A stretch of 64,000 bases of DNA from VRUE01 sp963824705. GTDB taxonomy: Bacteria > Actinomycetota > Thermoleophilia > Solirubrobacterales > 70-9. Under the pieces are notes generated by a model. That model was not told the DNA's origin. It made no database searches and saw nothing but the letters and a program-made list of their open reading frames with translations. The stretch lies in contig CAWGQE010000003.1 of assembly GCA_963824705.1 (NCBI GenBank), forward strand, positions 434,001 to 498,000. Direction: 5' to 3'. Each line of letters begins with the position of its first letter. The first letter of the stretch is position 1. A program made the position numbers and the translations under genes. Positions 7,227 to 17,489 of this stretch are shown one piece after another.

Positions 7227-8825
7227 GTGGCGACCGATCAGAGCGAGCAGGAGAAGAACCTCCTACCCGGGACGGCGCCTCTCGGCGACCTGACCGAGCA
7301 GCTGCACGAGCGACGCGCCAAGGCGAAGCTGGGCGGCGGCGAGGAGAAGATCGCCAAGCAGCACGAGCGCGGCAAGCTGACCGCGCGCGAGCGGATCGAC
7401 CTGCTGGTCGACGAGGGCACTTTCGTCGAGCTGGGGATCCACGGCCGCCCGCACTTCGCCCAGCGGGCGATGGACGGCGTCGAGGCGCCCGCCGACGGCG
7501 TGATCACCGGCTGGGGCGACGTCGACGGCCGCCCCTGTTGCATTGCCGCCTACGACTTCACCGTGATGGCCGGCTCGATGGGGATGACCGGCGAGCTCAA
7601 GGCGACCCGCCTGCGTGAGATGGCCCTCTCCAAGCGGATGCCGTTCATCTGGCTGCTCGACTCGGCCGGCGCCCGCATCCAGGAGGCGGCGGGCTCGCTC
7701 TTTGCCGGCTCCGGCCACCTCTTCCGCGAGGAGGTCGAAATGTCGGGCGTGATCCCGATGGTCGCGGCGATGATGGGCCCATGTGCCGCTGGCACCGCCT
7801 ACATCCCGGCGCTCTCGGACTTCGTGCCGATGGTCTCCGGCCAGGGCGCGATGGCGCTCGCCGGCCCGCACCTGACCAAAGCCGTGACGGGCGAGGACAT
7901 CTCGATGGAGGAGCTGGGCGGGGCCAAGGTGCACTGCCGCAAATCGGGAGTGGGGGACCTCGAGGTGAAGGACGACGAGGAATGCATCGCCAAGGTCAAG
8001 CAGTACCTCTCCTACTTCCCCTCCGACTGCGAGCAGAAGCCGCCGATCGTGCCGACCGCCGACCCCGACGACCGTATGTCGGAGAAGCTGCTGGAGATCG
8101 TCCCCGACTCCTCGCGGCAGCCGTATGACATGTACGACGTGATCGCCGAGATCGTCGACGACGGCGAGTGGTTCGACATCAAGCCGAAGTTCGCCAAGAC
8201 GCTGATCACCTGTTTCGCCCGCTTCGGCGGCCAGCCGGTCGGGATCGTCGCCAACCAGCCCAAGCAGCTGGCCGGGATTCTCGACAACGACTCGGCCGAC
8301 AAGGCGGCCCGCTTCATCAACCTCTGCGACGCCTTCAACGTGCCGCTGGTCTTCCTCCAGGACGTGCCCGGCTTCATGGTCGGCTCGAAGGTCGAGCACG
8401 CCGGGATCATTCGCCACGGGGCGAAGATGCTCTACGCGGTCAGCCGCGCCACGGTGCCGAAGGTGACGGTGATCGTGCGCAAGGCCTACGGCGCCGGCTA
8501 CTACGTGATGTGCGGCAAGGCGTATGAGCCCGACCTGATCGTCGCCTGGCCCGGGGCGGAGATCTCGGTGATGGGTGCCGAGGGCGCGGTCGAAATCATC
8601 GGCCGCTCGGCGATCGAGGCCTCCGACGACCCGGAGGCCACCCGTGAGGGGATGCTGAACGCGGTCCGCGAGCAGATCGACCCCTACATCGCCGCCGGCA
8701 ACGCGGTGATCGACGACATCATCGACCCGCGCGAGACGCGGCCGACGATCGTCAAGGCGCTGCGCATGGCGAAGAACAAACACGTGACGAAGCCGAAGAA
8801 ACGGCATGGGGTGATGCCTGTATGA
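7227..8825 (+). CDS. Acyl-CoA carboxylase beta subunit (carboxyltransferase)
   Basis: From GTG 7227 the protein has 532 residues, normal for the biotin-dependent carboxyltransferase (propionyl/methylcrotonyl/acetyl-CoA carboxylase beta family). It has both crotonase-like halves: DSAGARIQEAAGSLFAGSG and the carboxybiotin/acyl-CoA oxyanion loops in the N-half, and VFLQDVPGFMVG with GAGYYVMCGKAYEPD in the C-half. It transfers CO2 from carboxybiotin to an acyl-CoA. No biotin-carboxylase alpha subunit is encoded in the window, so the partner must be elsewhere. An in-frame open stretch continues back to 6444 only because of the upstream frameshift and is not a fusion. The start lies 2 nt after the hydratase stop. 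Confidence 0.9.
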   Translation: MATDQSEQEKNLLPGTAPLGDLTEQLHERRAKAKLGGGEEKIAKQHERGKLTARERIDLLVDEGTFVELGIHGRPHFAQRAMDGVEAPADGVITGWGDVDGRPCCIAAYDFTVMAGSMGMTGELKATRLREMALSKRMPFIWLLDSAGARIQEAAGSLFAGSGHLFREEVEMSGVIPMVAAMMGPCAAGTAYIPALSDFVPMVSGQGAMALAGPHLTKAVTGEDISMEELGGAKVHCRKSGVGDLEVKDDEECIAKVKQYLSYFPSDCEQKPPIVPTADPDDRMSEKLLEIVPDSSRQPYDMYDVIAEIVDDGEWFDIKPKFAKTLITCFARFGGQPVGIVANQPKQLAGILDNDSADKAARFINLCDAFNVPLVFLQDVPGFMVGSKVEHAGIIRHGAKMLYAVSRATVPKVTVIVRKAYGAGYYVMCGKAYEPDLIVAWPGAEISVMGAEGAVEIIGRSAIEASDDPEATREGMLNAVREQIDPYIAAGNAVIDDIIDPRETRPTIVKALRMAKNKHVTKPKKRHGVMPV

Positions 8826-9698
8826 GCTCTTTCGGCGATCCTGTAGTCATCAGCTGCTCGATCAGCGGTGTGATCGCCAACCGCGACCAGTGCCCGGCGA
8901 TTCCCTACACGCCGGAGGAGTACGCCGCCGAGGCGCGGCGCGCGGTCGACGAGGGCGCCTCGCAGATCCACATCCACGCCCGCAAGCCGGACGGCACGCC
9001 CTCCTACGAGGTCGAGGATTTCCGGGCGATCACCGAGGCGATCCTGGCCGAGGTCGGCGACGTGATCGTCAACTACTCGACCGGGGCGATCGGCATCCCG
9101 ATCGAGAAGCGGATCGAGTACCTGCGCGAGTGCAAGCCGGACGTGGCCGCCCTCAACATGAGCTCGATGAACTACGCCAAGTACTCCTCGCGGCGCAAGG
9201 ACTTCGTCTTCAAGGCGGTCTTCGAGAACAGCTTCGACACGATCATCGAGTTCCTCACGGCGATGCGCGACCTCGGGATCAAGCCCGAGCACGAGTGCTT
9301 CGACGCCGGTCACGTCGCCAACCTCGACCCGCTGATCGACATGGGCCTGCTAGAGCGCACGCCGTTGCAGATCTCCCTCGTGATGGGCGTCAACGGCGGC
9401 ATCCGCCCGACGCCGCGCAACGTCGGCTTCATGGCCGACCAGGTCCCCGGCGGCGCCGGGGGCGAGAACCAGTGGCAGGTGATCGGCATCTCCCGCGACC
9501 AGTGGAAGCTGCTCGGCGCCTCCCTGGTCCTGGGTGGCAACGTCCGCGCTGGGGTCGAGGACAACCTCTACCTGCCCAGCGGGGAGATGGCGAAGTCGAA
9601 CGGCGAGCTGATCGCCAAGGCGCGCCAGATGGCCGAGGACGTCGGCCGCCGCGCCGCCACGGTTGCCGAGGCCCGCGAGCTGCTGGGGGTCCCGAAGC

Positions 9699-9718
<20 letters not shown>
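8822..9718 (+). CDS. BKACE (beta-keto acid cleavage enzyme, DUF849)
   Basis: The 298-residue protein matches the BKACE family, Zn-dependent TIM-barrel enzymes that react a beta-keto acid with acetyl-CoA to give acetoacetate and a new acyl-CoA (prototype Kce of lysine fermentation). Visible hallmarks are QIHIHARKPDG (two metal-binding His), VNYSTGAIG, ECFDAGHVANL and GGNVRAGVEDNLYLP near the C-terminus. The substrate within this very diverse family cannot be read off. ATGA overlap with the carboxyltransferase gene indicates translational coupling. Together with the CoA-transferase downstream it implies that this operon handles a keto-acid as well as acyl-CoAs. Confidence 0.9.
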
Positions 9719-10930
<1,212 letters not shown>

Positions 10931-10934
<4 letters not shown>

Positions 10935-11635
10935 GCGCCAGCGCCGAGAAGACGCTACTCAAGATCGGCGAGCTGGCCGAGGCCTCCGGCGTGCCGGTGC
11001 CGACGATCAAGCACTACCTGCGCGAGGGCCTGCTGCCCGAACCGGTGAAGACGAGCCGCAACATGGCCTACTACTCGCCCGAGTTCGTCGATCGGATCAA
11101 GCTGATCAAGCAGCTGCAGGAGGAGCGCTTCATGCCGCTGAAGGCGATCAAGGCGGTGCTCGACGAAGATCCCGAGCGGGCCCGCGCCATGGTCGAGCTC
11201 GAGGATCGGATCCTCGAGCGGGCGCTGGGCGGCGAGCGCACCCGCACCAGCGCCGCCGAGGTGCGCGAGCGCTACGGCGTCCCCAAGGACGTCCTCGACA
11301 GGCTCGAGGAGATCGAGGTTCTCAGCCCCAACAGCCGTGGCTACTCGCCCTCGGACATCAAGATCATCGAGGCGATCGGCCGCTTCCGCGCCGGCGGCTA
11401 CGACGAGCAGATCGGCTTCACCGTCTACGACACCCTGCGCTACAAGAAGGCGCTCGAAGAGCTCGTCAGCCAGGAGGTCGAGATGGTGATGGACCGTCTC
11501 GCCGGCGAGGTTTCACCCGAACGCGTGGTCGAGATGCTCGAATCAGGCTCCCAGCCCCTGCAGGACCTGATCGCCGCCCTCCACACCAAGCTGCTGGTAG
11601 CCGAGCTAGAGCGCCACCGGGCCAGCCGCTCGTAG
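10931..11635 (+). CDS. MerR-family transcriptional regulator
   Basis: The protein of 234 residues starts at ATG 10931 (ATGA overlap with the CoA-transferase). Residues 9-75 form the MerR winged helix (KIGELAEASGVPVPTIKHYLREGLLP). The rest is a long helical effector region without the metal-binding Cys of metal-sensing MerRs. A second HTH-like segment follows (AAEVRERYGVPKDVLDRLEE, then GYSPSDIKIIEAIGRF). As last gene of the acyl-CoA operon it probably senses a CoA ester or acid and controls the divergent promoter at 6296-6443, which holds a palindrome. Its 3' end overlaps the convergent epimerase gene by 30 bp. Confidence 0.88.
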
Positions 11636-12598
11636 CTCCTTCAAGCCCTGCTCGTGGGAGACGATCGGGGCGTAGTCCAGCTCGGCGCGGGCCTTGGAGA
11701 TGTCGATCGTGCACTCCTGCGTCAGCAGCCAGGAGCGGAAGGCGGTCATCGGCGGATCGCCTTTGAGCGGCAGGAGCTTCCAGGCCGCCTCGCAGACGCG
11801 AGCCATCGGCGCGGCGGCCCAGGCGGGGAGGTTGCGATCCGGCGGTTCGACCCCTTGGGTCTCCAGCATCGCGGTGACGAACTCGCGGAAGGTGACCCGT
11901 TCGTCGTCGGTGACGAAGTAGGCCTCGCCGGGCCGGCCTTTGTCGGCCGCCAGGACCAGGCCCTCGACGACGTTGTCGACATGAGCCGTGTCGGTGACGT
12001 TGCCGCCCCCGCCGACCCATGCCCATTTGCCCGCCTCGACCGTAGCGACGATCCCCGGCAGCAGCGTCGTGTCGCCCTTGCCCCAGACGAAGCGGGGTCG
12101 CACGACGACCGTCTCGAAGCCATCTCTGTTCACGTCCCGTACCTCTTGCTCGGCCCGCGCCTTGGTCGCCGGGTAGGGCGCCCGCGAGTCGGGCCGCAGC
12201 GGCGCCGTCTCGTCGACTTGGATCAGCGGCTCCCCGGCCATCAGCGCCGCCTCCGTCCCGCAGTGGACGAAGCGCCGCACGCCCGCCTCGGCGCAGGCGG
12301 CGAGCACGTTGCGCGTCCCCTCGACGTTGCCGCGTTCGAAGTCTGCCCAGGACCCCCACTCGCCCAGGTGAGCGGCGAGGTGAAAGGCGGTGTCGGCTCC
12401 GGCGGCGGCGGACGCGAGCGACGCGCGGTCGACGATGTCGCCACGCACCGGCTCGGCGCCGAGGGCTGCAACCTTCTCGGCGGAGGCGTCAGAGCGTGCC
12501 AGGGCCCTGACCGGGCGCCCTTCGCCGACGAGCCGCTCGATCAGCCGCCCACCGATGAAACCCGAGCCACCCGTCACGAAGACCACCCTCCCTTGCAT
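11606..12598 (-). CDS. NAD(P)-dependent epimerase/3-beta-HSD-like reductase
   Basis: A 330-residue extended SDR: GGSGFIGGRLIERLVGEG (glycine-rich NAD loop) at residues 10-27, AHLGEWGSWADFERGNVEGT, and the catalytic YPATK (Tyr-x-x-x-Lys) near 142. The C-terminal half has TAHVDNVVEGLVLAADKG, common in 3-beta-hydroxysteroid dehydrogenase/isomerase-like and dihydroflavonol-reductase-like enzymes. The true substrate is unknown. The gene converges on the MerR gene and shares a 51-bp divergent promoter region with the SDR at 12650. Confidence 0.85.
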   Translation of the reverse strand: MQGRVVFVTGGSGFIGGRLIERLVGEGRPVRALARSDASAEKVAALGAEPVRGDIVDRASLASAAAGADTAFHLAAHLGEWGSWADFERGNVEGTRNVLAACAEAGVRRFVHCGTEAALMAGEPLIQVDETAPLRPDSRAPYPATKARAEQEVRDVNRDGFETVVVRPRFVWGKGDTTLLPGIVATVEAGKWAWVGGGGNVTDTAHVDNVVEGLVLAADKGRPGEAYFVTDDERVTFREFVTAMLETQGVEPPDRNLPAWAAAPMARVCEAAWKLLPLKGDPPMTAFRSWLLTQECTIDISKARAELDYAPIVSHEQGLKELRAAGPVAL

Positions 12599-12607
12599 GA
12601 TGAACCT

Positions 12608-12641
12608 TTGTGGCCCCTATGGGGGATACAAAATTCCACAA
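12608..12641. repeat. Palindrome in the epimerase/SDR divergent promoter region
   Basis: TTGTGG and CCACAA bracket CCCCTATGGGG in the 51 bp between two divergent starts. The position suggests a shared operator. The centre resembles the apical parts of the hairpins at 6332-6377 and 37704-37755. Confidence 0.45.
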
Positions 12642-12649
12642 TCGACACG

Positions 12650-13510
12650 ATGGATAGCCTCCGTGCGGTGAAATCGGTGTTGGTCACCGGGGCTTCGACG
12701 GGAATCGGTCGCGCGACCGCCCTGTATCTGGACGCGGCGGGCTGGCGAGTCTTTGCCGGGGTGCGCAAGGAGGCCGACGCCGAGTCCCTGCGCCAAGCCG
12801 GCTCGGAGCGATTGGTGCCGTTGATGCTCGATGTGACCGACGCCGCTCAGATCGTGGCGGCGGCCGAGCGGATCGGCGCCGAGGTCGGCGCCGGTGGCCT
12901 AGACGGGCTGGTCAACAATGCCGGCATCGCCGTGCCGGGGCCGCTCGAGACGTTGCCGATCGAGGACTTCAAACGGCAGGTCGAGGTCAACCTGACCGCG
13001 CACGTGGCGGTGACGCAGGCGCTGCTTCCGGCGATCCGCACGGCGCGCGGCCGCATCGTCTTCATCACCTCGATCGGTGGGCTGATGGCCTTCCCGATGT
13101 TCGGCGCCTACCACGCCGCCAAGTTCGGCCTCGAGGCCGTCGGCGACGTCTTCCGTCGCGAGCTGCGGCCCTGGGGGATCAAGGTCGCCGTCATCGAGCC
13201 GGGCTCGATCGCGACCCCGATCTGGGAACGGGGCGACGCCGAAGTCGACGCGCTCGCCGAGCGTGTCGGCGCCGGGCACGCGGAGCTCTACGGGGAGGCG
13301 TCCGCCGCCTTCCGCGAGGTGGCTAGGAAGACCGGGGAGCGGGGCATCCCACCCGAGCGGGTCGCGGCGAAGATCGAGCACGCGCTGAGCGCCGAGCGCC
13401 CGCGGACCCGTTATCTCGTCGGCGCGGACGCCCGCGGCCAGGCGTTCGCGGCCCGGGTCCTCCCCGACCGCCTGATCGACTGGCTGGTCGCGCGCGCAAC
13501 GGGTATGTAG
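12650..13510 (+). CDS. Short-chain dehydrogenase/reductase
   Basis: The 286-residue protein is a classical SDR: TGASTGIGRATAL (cofactor loop), LVNNAGIAVPGPLE, the catalytic Ser in ITSIGG and the Tyr-x-x-x-Lys in YHAAKFG, then a C-terminal lid. Similar enzymes reduce retinoid, steroid or fatty carbonyls. The substrate cannot be told. ATG 12650 is chosen because the longer upstream frame runs through the divergent epimerase gene. It converges with the cyclase gene with only 6 nt between stops. Confidence 0.88.
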   Translation: MDSLRAVKSVLVTGASTGIGRATALYLDAAGWRVFAGVRKEADAESLRQAGSERLVPLMLDVTDAAQIVAAAERIGAEVGAGGLDGLVNNAGIAVPGPLETLPIEDFKRQVEVNLTAHVAVTQALLPAIRTARGRIVFITSIGGLMAFPMFGAYHAAKFGLEAVGDVFRRELRPWGIKVAVIEPGSIATPIWERGDAEVDALAERVGAGHAELYGEASAAFREVARKTGERGIPPERVAAKIEHALSAERPRTRYLVGADARGQAFAARVLPDRLIDWLVARATGM

Positions 13511-13516
13511 ACCTCG

Positions 13517-16500
13517 TTACTGCGATCGGGTGGCGCCGGCGACGATCTCACCGCGGGCCTCTTCGATCGAGTCGAGGCTGACGCGGGCGCCGGTGCCGCG
13601 GGCGACCTCCGCGCCTTTTTCGAGTGCCTCCACGGCTCCCGGGCGGTCCGCATCGGCGAGCACGCGGGCGAGGGCCAGGTAGGAGAGGGGCAGCGACCAG
13701 AGCAGCTCGCGCCGGGCCGCCACCTCGACCGACCGCTCGGCGAGCTCGATCGCCTCCTCCAGCCTGCCCAGGCTGCGCAGGGCTTCGGCGCGGGCGCCGG
13801 CCCGCCAGGCCTCGAGCTCGTCGCTGGCGTCGCCCATTGCCTCGCGGTAGACGCGCTCGGACTTCTCGAAGGTCTCCAGCGCCCCCGCGTAGTCCTCGGC
13901 GGCCAGCTGGCTGGCGCCGAGGCTTCCCAGGGCGAGGCAGAGGGAGAAGACGTCGCCGAGGCGCTCGGTCAGCTCGCAGTTGCGTCGGCCGACCGCCACG
14001 CCCGCTGCCAGCTCCCCCTGCGTCGAGAGCAGCATTCCCTGGGTCCCGCGAGTCCAACTGGCGGTCTCGAGGTCGCCGACTTCCTCGGCTATTCGCAGAC
14101 TCCGGTCGATGAGCTGGGCGCATCGCTCCTCTTCCTTGCGCTCTCGGGCGGCGAGCGCCTTGGCGCCGTAGGCCCAGGCAACCGGGCAGCCGATGACGAT
14201 GCCGGCCCCCGCCGCGTTGTCGCCGCCGGCAAGCTCGATCACCTCGTCCGCGGCGCCGTCGAGCCGCTCGAAGTCCGCTGCGCAGAGGAAGGCGTATGCG
14301 CCGGCGGCGCGAATCGCGATCCGCAGGTGGAGGTCCTGCGACTCGTCGGCAAGGCGGGTGGCCTCCGCGGCGCCCTCGATCCACTCCGAGGTCGTCTGTT
14401 CGAGCCCGGGACGTGCCGAGAGCAACATCCTCAGCAGCGCCAGCGAGCGCAGATCGCCGATCCGCGTCGCGATCTCCTCCGCCTCGCGCTCGAGCTTCGC
14501 GGCCTGCTCGCGATCCATGCCGATCCGCCATGCGTAGTCGAGCTGCTGGAGGCGCGATGCAACAGCGAAGGCGGCGGTCTCCTCGGTTTCGTCGAGCTCC
14601 TCGACCAGCTCCATCACGTCGTGCCAGAGGCGCATCGCGTCGTGGGGCTGGCTGTGTCCCGTCCAGTAGGCAGCCCGGGCCGACCAGCGTGCCGCTTCCA
14701 GGGTCTCCCCGCCGGCCTGCATGTGGCTGGCGATCAACGCCGCCAGCTCGTCAGCGCGGTCCGGGTTGAGCTCGGCCGTAGCCACCGCCACCGCGGCGTG
14801 CGTCGCGGCCCGCTGCTCGCTCAGCTGTGAGCCATAGGCGACCTCGCGCGTGAGCGGGTGGCGAAAGGCGAGCACGCGCTCCGGGTAGACCTCGGCCTCG
14901 TATATGAAGCCGGCGCCAATCAGCTCGCTCAGCGGCTCCTCGCATTCCTCGGGGCCGCGGCCGGAGACGAGCGCGAGCGCTCGCTCGCCGATCTCCTTGC
15001 CCGCCACCGCTGCCTCCTGCAGCAGCAGCTTCGCCTCCGGTCCGAGGCGATCGATCCGCGCCGCCAGGACCGTCTGCACACTGGTCGGCACGCCGCTGTC
15101 CTCCACTGGCCGTGCCAGCCGATATGCACCGCGCTCGCCCTCGAGATTGCCCGACTCGGCCAGCTCGCGGACGATCTCCTCGATGAAGAACGGGTTCCCG
15201 GCGGTGCGCTCGTGGATCAGCTCGGCGAGTCCATCCAGCGAGGGGTCCTCGCCCGCCAGGTCGCGCAGCAGCTCCACCGTGTCCGCCGCCCCGAGTGGCT
15301 CCAGGGCGATCTCGCGGTAGTCGGGCGGCCCGGCCCAGGGGCGCTCGTACTCGGGACGGAAGTTGACGACGACGAGGGTCGGCGTTCCCTCCACGGCGTC
15401 GAACAGGTCGCCGAGCATCGCCGCGCTGCCCTCGTCGATCCAGTGCAGGTCCTCGATCACGCAGACGACCGACTCGCGCCGGTTGGGGGCGCGGACCAGC
15501 CGACAGACGATCCCGCGCAGCGCCCGCTGGCGTGCCTCGGCGCTGAGCTGGGGGGCAGGGCGGTCGGTGTCGGGGACGCCAAGGAAGTCGAAGAGGATCG
15601 GCAGCTCCTCGGCGAACTCGGGATCGAGCAGCAGCGCCCGCCCCGCGACCTTCTCACGCACGGTCCGTTCGTTGTCGCCGTCGGCGATGCCGAAGTAGGC
15701 GCGCAGCATCTGCAGCACCGGCATGAAGGGGATCTCCTGGCCATGGGCCTGCGCCTGGGCCTCGAAGACCTCGACCCCGGCGGCACGCGCCCGCCCAACG
15801 AACTCGTGGCAGAGGCGACTCTTGCCGATGCCCGGCTCGGCGACGATGCCGACCACAGCGCCTTCGCCTGCTTTCGCCCGGTCCAGCCCTGTTTCGAGCG
15901 CCGCCATCTCCTCTTCGCGGCCGACGAAGTGGGAGAAGCCGCGCTCGCGGGAGAGGTCGAGGCGCGAGCGCGCCGCACCGACCCCGGCCAGCTCGAACAC
16001 GCGCACCGGCCGGCTCGCTCCCTTGATCTCGAACTCGCCCAGATCCTCCAGCTCGAAGTAGCCGTGGGCAAGCTCGGCGGTGGCCTCGGTCAGGTAGGTC
16101 TTGCCGGGCTCGGCAAGCGCCTCCATCCGCTGCGCGAGGCCGACGGTGTGGCCGACGGCGGTGTATCCACCGTCGCCGCCCCCTATCGCCCCGGCGATCA
16201 CCTCGCCCGAGTTGATCCCGATCCGGGCGGAGAAGTTGAGCCCGTGCTTACGACGCAGCTCGGCGGCGTACTCGGCGATGTCGTCGAGCATCCGCAGCGC
16301 CGCGAAGCAGGCGCGTCGCGCATGGTCCTCGTGGGCGACCGGGGCGCCGAAGATGGCCATGATCCCGTCGCCGGTGAATTTGTCGACAGTGCCCTCGAAG
16401 CGGTGCACCTCGTCGGCCAGGATCGAGAAGAAGCCCTGCATGATCTTGCGCCACTGCTCGGGGTCGTGCTGCTCGGCGAGGTCCATCGACCCCTTGACGT

Positions 16501-16564
16501 CGGCGAAGAGCACGGTGACCTGCTTGCGCTCGCCGTCGGCCTCGATGCGATCAGCACTGCTCAC
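13517..16564 (-). CDS. Class III nucleotide cyclase domain - AAA ATPase - TPR regulator
   Basis: From GTG 16564 the protein has 1015 residues. Residues 12-190 are a class III cyclase homology domain: VTVLFADVKGSM and KFTGDGIMAIFGAP give both metal Asp residues. GHTVGLAQRMEALAEPG has Gly where true cyclases often have the ribose-binding Asn, so activity is uncertain. Next comes a zinc-free STAND/AAA-type ATPase with GIVAEPGIGKSRL (Walker A near residue 256) and VCVIEDLHWIDEG (Walker B near 358). The last 450 residues are helical TPR-like repeats. Such fused proteins are common in actinobacteria and are thought to be signal-transducing ATPases. The longer frame to 16939 is rejected because it runs through the divergent amidase gene. 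Confidence 0.85.
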   Translation of the reverse strand: MSSADRIEADGERKQVTVLFADVKGSMDLAEQHDPEQWRKIMQGFFSILADEVHRFEGTVDKFTGDGIMAIFGAPVAHEDHARRACFAALRMLDDIAEYAAELRRKHGLNFSARIGINSGEVIAGAIGGGDGGYTAVGHTVGLAQRMEALAEPGKTYLTEATAELAHGYFELEDLGEFEIKGASRPVRVFELAGVGAARSRLDLSRERGFSHFVGREEEMAALETGLDRAKAGEGAVVGIVAEPGIGKSRLCHEFVGRARAAGVEVFEAQAQAHGQEIPFMPVLQMLRAYFGIADGDNERTVREKVAGRALLLDPEFAEELPILFDFLGVPDTDRPAPQLSAEARQRALRGIVCRLVRAPNRRESVVCVIEDLHWIDEGSAAMLGDLFDAVEGTPTLVVVNFRPEYERPWAGPPDYREIALEPLGAADTVELLRDLAGEDPSLDGLAELIHERTAGNPFFIEEIVRELAESGNLEGERGAYRLARPVEDSGVPTSVQTVLAARIDRLGPEAKLLLQEAAVAGKEIGERALALVSGRGPEECEEPLSELIGAGFIYEAEVYPERVLAFRHPLTREVAYGSQLSEQRAATHAAVAVATAELNPDRADELAALIASHMQAGGETLEAARWSARAAYWTGHSQPHDAMRLWHDVMELVEELDETEETAAFAVASRLQQLDYAWRIGMDREQAAKLEREAEEIATRIGDLRSLALLRMLLSARPGLEQTTSEWIEGAAEATRLADESQDLHLRIAIRAAGAYAFLCAADFERLDGAADEVIELAGGDNAAGAGIVIGCPVAWAYGAKALAARERKEEERCAQLIDRSLRIAEEVGDLETASWTRGTQGMLLSTQGELAAGVAVGRRNCELTERLGDVFSLCLALGSLGASQLAAEDYAGALETFEKSERVYREAMGDASDELEAWRAGARAEALRSLGRLEEAIELAERSVEVAARRELLWSLPLSYLALARVLADADRPGAVEALEKGAEVARGTGARVSLDSIEEARGEIVAGATRSQ

Positions 16565-16618
16565 AGAACCCCAATCGTACGCTCCAAAGACACCTATACT
16601 GGCCGCACGCAAACCGAT

Positions 16619-16632
16619 TGACTGGTCAGTCA
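16619..16632. promoter_or_regulatory. TetR-type operator palindrome
   Basis: TGACTGGTCAGTCA has perfect 6-bp arms (TGACTG and CAGTCA) around two central bases. It lies 18 bp before the amidase start and downstream of a possible -10 box TATACT (16595-16600). The amidase gene is followed by a TetR gene, so autoregulation by that protein is the simplest reading. Sites of the TGACTG-N2-CAGTCA kind are known for TetR-family repressors. Confidence 0.55.
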
Positions 16633-16649
16633 GTGAGAGAGGAAGCGAA

Positions 16650-17489
16650 GTGCGCGTAGCGGCGGTGCAGCTCAACTCGAACGGTGACAAGGCGCGGAAC
16701 CTGGCTGCAGCCGAGCGTCTGGTGCGCGCAGCGGCTGCCGACGGCGCCGAGTTGGTGGCGCTGCCGGAGAAGTGGAACCTGCTCTCCTCGGGCGAGGAGA
16801 TGGTCGCCGGGGCCGAGTCGCTCGACGGGCCCAGCCTCGCCGCCGCCCGCTCCTGGGCCCGCGAGCTGGGGATCCACCTGCTCGCCGGCAGTATCGCCGA
16901 GCGCGGCGATGAGGAAGCCTCGGGTGGGACCTTCAACACCTCGGTCCTGATCGGTTCCGACGGCGCCGACCTCGCCGCCTACCGCAAGATCCACATGTTC
17001 GACGTCGAGGCCGGCGGCGTCATCTACCGCGAGTCCGAGTACGAGCGGGCCGGCGAGGAGATCGTCTCGGCGACGGTCGACGGTCTGGAGCTCGGTCTCA
17101 CTGTCTGTTACGACCTGCGCTTTCCCGAGCTGTACCGGATCCTCGCCGTGCGCGGTGCGCGTCTGATCGCGGTTCCCTCGGCCTTCACCGCCGCCACCGG
17201 CCGCGATCACTGGGAAGTGCTGCTGCGCGCCCGCGCGATCGAGAACCAGGCCTTCGTCATCGCCCCCAATCAGATTGGCGAAGCGGCTCCCCACTACAGC
17301 TCTTACGGGCACTCGGCGATCGTCGACCCCTGGGGCGCGGTGCTCGCCACCGCGCCCGACGAGGAGTGCTTCGTGGCCGCCGAGCTCGACTTCGCGGCCC
17401 AGGAGCGGACCAGGGAGCAACTGCCCTCGCTCGCCGATCGCCGCCCCGAGGCCTACCGATGGCCGCAGCTGCTGGAGGCTCGCGCCTGA
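16650..17489 (+). CDS. Nitrilase-superfamily amidohydrolase
   Basis: The 279-residue protein starts at GTG 16650, 5 nt after a GAGGAAG ribosome site. It has the Glu-Lys-Cys triad of carbon-nitrogen hydrolases: Glu in LPEKW, Lys in YRKIHMFD and Cys in TVCYDLRFPELYR. The DLRFPELYR signature and the length fit the branch that contains deaminated-glutathione amidase (Nit1) and omega-amidases. The most likely work is therefore metabolite repair or hydrolysis of a small amide in the cytoplasm. It forms an operon with the TetR gene (TGATG overlap) under the palindrome at 16619. Confidence 0.88.
   Translation: MRVAAVQLNSNGDKARNLAAAERLVRAAAADGAELVALPEKWNLLSSGEEMVAGAESLDGPSLAAARSWARELGIHLLAGSIAERGDEEASGGTFNTSVLIGSDGADLAAYRKIHMFDVEAGGVIYRESEYERAGEEIVSATVDGLELGLTVCYDLRFPELYRILAVRGARLIAVPSAFTAATGRDHWEVLLRARAIENQAFVIAPNQIGEAAPHYSSYGHSAIVDPWGAVLATAPDEECFVAAELDFAAQERTREQLPSLADRRPEAYRWPQLLEARA

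Noticed and set aside
6444..8825. A 793-codon frame suggesting an enoyl-CoA hydratase-carboxylase fusion
   Set aside because: The middle third is hydratase sequence read out of frame after a two-base loss at 6639; the true hydratase ends at 7224 and the carboxyltransferase starts at 7227.
16565..16939. N-terminal extension of the cyclase gene
   Set aside because: It reads through the divergent amidase gene and shows only Ser/Arg/Ala-rich shadow sequence; GTG 16564 starts right before the domain.
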